A stretch of DNA of 64,000 nt from positions 215,047 to 279,046 of the forward strand of contig NZ_FZPC01000004.1 of NCBI RefSeq assembly GCF_900187975.1. The letters are read 5' to 3'. The translations under genes were made by a program, and so were the position numbers. This stretch comes from Pseudomonas delhiensis (GTDB lineage: Bacteria; Pseudomonadota; Gammaproteobacteria; Pseudomonadales; Pseudomonadaceae). The notes under the pieces are model-generated. The model was not told the DNA's origin. It did not search any database and saw nothing but the letters and a program-made list of their open reading frames with translations. Shown here in pieces: positions 62,078 to 64,000 of this stretch. The first letter of the stretch is position 1, and each line of letters starts with the position of its first letter.

Positions 62078-63280
62078 ATGGAAATCCAAGCGATGCTGCG
62101 GATCCTGTCCAGCCAGGACGGTTCCGACCTCTACCTGTCCACCGGCGCGCCGCCCTGCGCCAAGTTCAACGGCGTGCTCAAGCCGCTGTCCAGCGAGCCG
62201 CTGAAGGCCGGCGACGTGGCGCGCATCGCCGACGCCATCATGGACGAGGAGCAGAAGGCCGAGTTCGAGCGCGAGCTGGAGATGAACCTGGCGATCTCGG
62301 TCGCCGGCGTCGGGCGCTTCCGCATCAACATCTTCAAGCAGCGCAACGAGGTGTCCATAGTCGCGCGCAACATCAAGCTGGACATCCCGCGCTTCGAGGA
62401 CCTGATGCTGCCCGAGGTGCTGCTCAAGGTGGTGATGGAGAAGCGCGGCCTGGTGCTCTTCGTCGGCGGCACCGGCTCGGGCAAGTCGACCTCCCTGGCG
62501 GCGCTGATCGACCACCGCAACCGCAACAGCGGCGGGCACATCATCACCATCGAGGACCCCATCGAGTACGTGCACCGGCACCGCAAGTCGATCATCAACC
62601 AGCGCGAGGTGGGGGTGGACACCCGCAGCTTCCACGCCGCGCTGAAGAACACCCTGCGCCAGGCGCCGGACGTGATCCTGATCGGCGAGATCCGCGACCG
62701 CGAAACCATGGAGCACGCCCTGGCCTTCGCCGACACCGGGCATCTGGCGATCTCCACCCTGCACGCCAACAACGCCAACCAGGCGCTGGACCGCATCATC
62801 AACTTCTTCCCCGAGGAACGCCGGCCGCAGCTGCTCAACGACCTGGGCAACAACCTCAAGGCCTTCGTCTCCCAGCGCCTGGTGCGTACCCAGGACGGCA
62901 AGCGCCGCGCGGCGGTGGAGGTGCTGCTGGGCACCGCCACCATCAGCGACATCATCAAGCGCGGCGACTTCAGCTCGATCAAGGAGATCATGGACAAGTC
63001 CCGCGCCCTGGGCATGCAGACCTTCGACCAGGCGTTGTTCGACCTGGCGGTGGAAGGCGCGATCAGCGAGGAGGAGGCGGTGAAGAACGCCGACTCGGCG
63101 AACAACCTGCGGCTGAAGCTCAAGCTGCACCGGGACAACCCGGCCAGCGCCACGGCCCAGGCGGCCAGCGCCCAGCCGGCGGCCCCGGCCGCGCCCGCGG
63201 TGGAAGCCTCCAGCTGGGGCCTGGAGCTGGCCCTGGAAGAGATCAAGGCCGAGGACGAGGAAGACAAGAAGGGCGGCTGA
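62078..63280 (+). CDS. PilT/PilU family twitching-motility ATPase (PilU-like)
   Basis: A 400-residue hexameric retraction-type ATPase. The N-terminal PAS-like region includes SSQDGSDLYLSTGAPP. The ATPase core has Walker A GGTGSGKST (about residue 133), the Asp box IITIEDPIEYVH, AIRxDPD-like TLRQAPDVILIGEIRD and the His box GHLAISTLHANNANQ. It resembles PilU more than PilT: GxTGSGKST, QREVGVDTRSF and a C-terminal Ala/Pro-rich tail that ends KAEDEEDKKGG. No pilT or other pilus gene is near, so it is a stand-alone paralogue, probably assisting retraction. Confidence 0.92.
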   Translation: MEIQAMLRILSSQDGSDLYLSTGAPPCAKFNGVLKPLSSEPLKAGDVARIADAIMDEEQKAEFERELEMNLAISVAGVGRFRINIFKQRNEVSIVARNIKLDIPRFEDLMLPEVLLKVVMEKRGLVLFVGGTGSGKSTSLAALIDHRNRNSGGHIITIEDPIEYVHRHRKSIINQREVGVDTRSFHAALKNTLRQAPDVILIGEIRDRETMEHALAFADTGHLAISTLHANNANQALDRIINFFPEERRPQLLNDLGNNLKAFVSQRLVRTQDGKRRAAVEVLLGTATISDIIKRGDFSSIKEIMDKSRALGMQTFDQALFDLAVEGAISEEEAVKNADSANNLRLKLKLHRDNPASATAQAASAQPAAPAAPAVEASSWGLELALEEIKAEDEEDKKGG

Positions 63281-63295
63281 GGCCCGCCCAACCGG

Positions 63296-63550
63296 CGTGG
63301 GGCGAATGACCGTTCGCGGTTGTCCGCCGTCGGCCGTGCCGGGGCATCCGGCGTGACCGGTGAATCCGATCGCGGACGGAGTCCGCTCCTACGAGAAGCC
63401 ATGCTCGCCTGCAATGTGTAGCGGGCCCTGCCCGCGATTCGCGCGCAGGGCGCGCTCCTACAGGTGGGACAGCGGTGGCGGCGTAGGAAGCGGACTCTGT
63501 CCGCGATAGGCCGAGCCCCGTTGCGAAATCGCGGATGAATCCGCTCCTGC
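63296..63550. repeat. REP cluster between the PilU-like gene and the last porin gene
   Basis: The 294-bp gap 63281-63574 is filled by repeats: GCGAATGACCGTTCGCGGTT at about 63302, ATCGCGGACGGAGTCCGCTC at about 63367-63391, CGGGCCCTGCCCGCGATTCG with GCGCAGGGCGCGCTCCTAC at about 63421-63462, GGAAGCGGACTCTGTCCGCG at about 63486 and AATCGCGGATGAATCCGCTC at about 63528. Nothing gene-like was seen. Confidence 0.8.
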
Positions 63551-63574
63551 GCAAATCACCTCGGCGCAATCGCC

Positions 63575-64000
63575 CTACAGCAGGTCCAGCGGATAGCTGA
63601 CGATCAACCGGTTCTCGTCGAAGCTGTTGGTCCGCCCCCAGTCGCGGCGCATGGTGGAGTTGCGCCATTTCACGTTCAGCGTCTTCAGCGGCCCGGACTG
63701 CACGGTGTAGGCCAGCTCGCTCTCGCGGCCCCACTCGGTGCCGTCGTCGGTGCTGGCGTTGTGCACGTTGCTGCCGTGGATGTAGCGGTTCATCAGGGTC
63801 AGGCCGGGTACGCCGAGGCCGGCGAAGTCGTAGTCGTGGCGCAGCTGCCAGGAGCGCTCCTTGGCGTTCTCGTAGCTGGAGTTGTAGCTGTCGTTGGCCA
63901 GGGTACCGCCGCTGGCGCCGTTGACGCGGAACCACTCGTCGTCGCCCATGACCTTCTGCAGGCCGAGGTAGAAGGTGTTGCCGCCGACCTTCGCCGAGAA
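63575..64000 (-). CDS. OprD family outer-membrane porin, C-terminal part (cut by window end)
   Basis: The last 141 residues of a second OprD-type porin: KVGGNTFYLGLQKVMGDDEW, SYENAKERSWQLRHDYDFAG, LGVPGLTLMNRYIHGSNVHN, the strand LKTLNVKWRNSTMRRDWGRT and the end NSFDENRLIVSYPLDLL. The spacing of ERSWQLRHDYDFAGLGVPGL is the family signature that also occurs in the porin at 57778. The end differs from that porin (LDLL against FSVF), so they belong to different branches; the NSFDENRLIV ending is common in the OpdK/OprD group. Substrate unknown. Confidence 0.93.
   Translation of the reverse strand, partial: FSAKVGGNTFYLGLQKVMGDDEWFRVNGASGGTLANDSYNSSYENAKERSWQLRHDYDFAGLGVPGLTLMNRYIHGSNVHNASTDDGTEWGRESELAYTVQSGPLKTLNVKWRNSTMRRDWGRTNSFDENRLIVSYPLDLL

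Overview
The window is GC-rich (about 68-70% by eye), densely coded, single-chromosome-type bacterial DNA from a pseudomonad. The gene sets support this. dnaX, ybaB and recR, followed by an acyl-CoA dehydrogenase and an SDR/flavin-monooxygenase pair, match what I remember of the Pseudomonas aeruginosa PA1531-PA1538 neighbourhood. xthA, a GNAT gene, tamA, tamB and a lipid-gene cluster match my memory of PA2545-PA2536. OprD-type porins and many REP-like palindromes (GTAGGAGCGAGCTTGCTCGC and relatives) point the same way. The species is not fixed by the sequence; a member of the P. aeruginosa/nitroreducens/citronellolis side of the genus is my inference. No rRNA, tRNA, CRISPR array, integrase or complete insertion sequence was seen.

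Layout. 0-9.3 kb: end of an unrecognised gene, a periplasmic binding protein, DNA polymerase III tau/gamma (dnaX), ybaB, recR, an acyl-CoA dehydrogenase, then an FMO-SDR operon divergent from a TetR regulator with twin palindromic operators between them. 9.5-13.1 kb: a predicted metal-dependent hydrolase, and a LysR regulator divergent from a second acyl-CoA dehydrogenase. 13.1-14.0 kb: about 880 bp of non-coding repeats, including a multi-hairpin block. 14-24 kb: an EAL protein with a degenerate GGDEF, small proteins, TerC, a PstS-OmpA fusion divergent from a BvgS-type hybrid kinase, and exonuclease III. 24-30.4 kb: GNAT, tamA and tamB (translationally coupled). 30.5-36.4 kb: a tightly packed six-gene membrane-lipid cluster resembling E. 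coli ynbABCD. 36.4-45.2 kb: MgtA ATPase, an esterase-like protein, ABC-F protein YbiT, a Rieske/FAD reductase and an SsuD-like monooxygenase behind a sigma-54-type promoter. 45.4-50 kb: FadL-family porin, a two-cysteine ArsR-type regulator, a P-loop kinase/NUDIX fusion, a protein that is about 42% methionine, and an XRE-cupin regulator. 50.2-52.5 kb: two toxin-antitoxin pairs (ParD/ParE-like and Xre/RES). 52.8-57.4 kb: PP2C phosphatase, M24 peptidase-fold protein and an arsRBCH arsenic operon with a perfect inverted-repeat operator. 57.6-64 kb: OprD porin, MFS transporter, three small genes (glycolipid-binding-like, MmcQ/YjbR, PpiC), a PilU-like ATPase and the end of another OprD porin.

How the parts work together. 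The core genes serve replication and repair (dnaX, recR, xthA). TamA/TamB and the ynb-like cluster both concern the envelope: one helps outer-membrane biogenesis, the other carries enzymes to make, acylate, methylate and dephosphorylate a phospholipid whose identity is unknown. The acyl-CoA dehydrogenases, FMO and SDR suggest catabolism of branched or cyclic aliphatics. The 45-57 kb stretch is the most accessory-looking: metal and sulfur-linked regulators, arsenic resistance, two toxin-antitoxin modules and the Met/Cys-rich protein. The two strongest candidates for undescribed biology are the Met/Cys-rich protein at 48650-49153 and the lipid cluster at 30579-36387, whose CDP-alcohol transferase has Asn at two normally Asp metal-site positions. 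Regulatory elements that I read directly include twin operators at 8551-8593, paired GCCANNTGGC palindromes ahead of xre-res, a perfect arsR operator, a -24/-12 promoter ahead of ssuD, and a hairpin that buries the mgtA ribosome-binding site.
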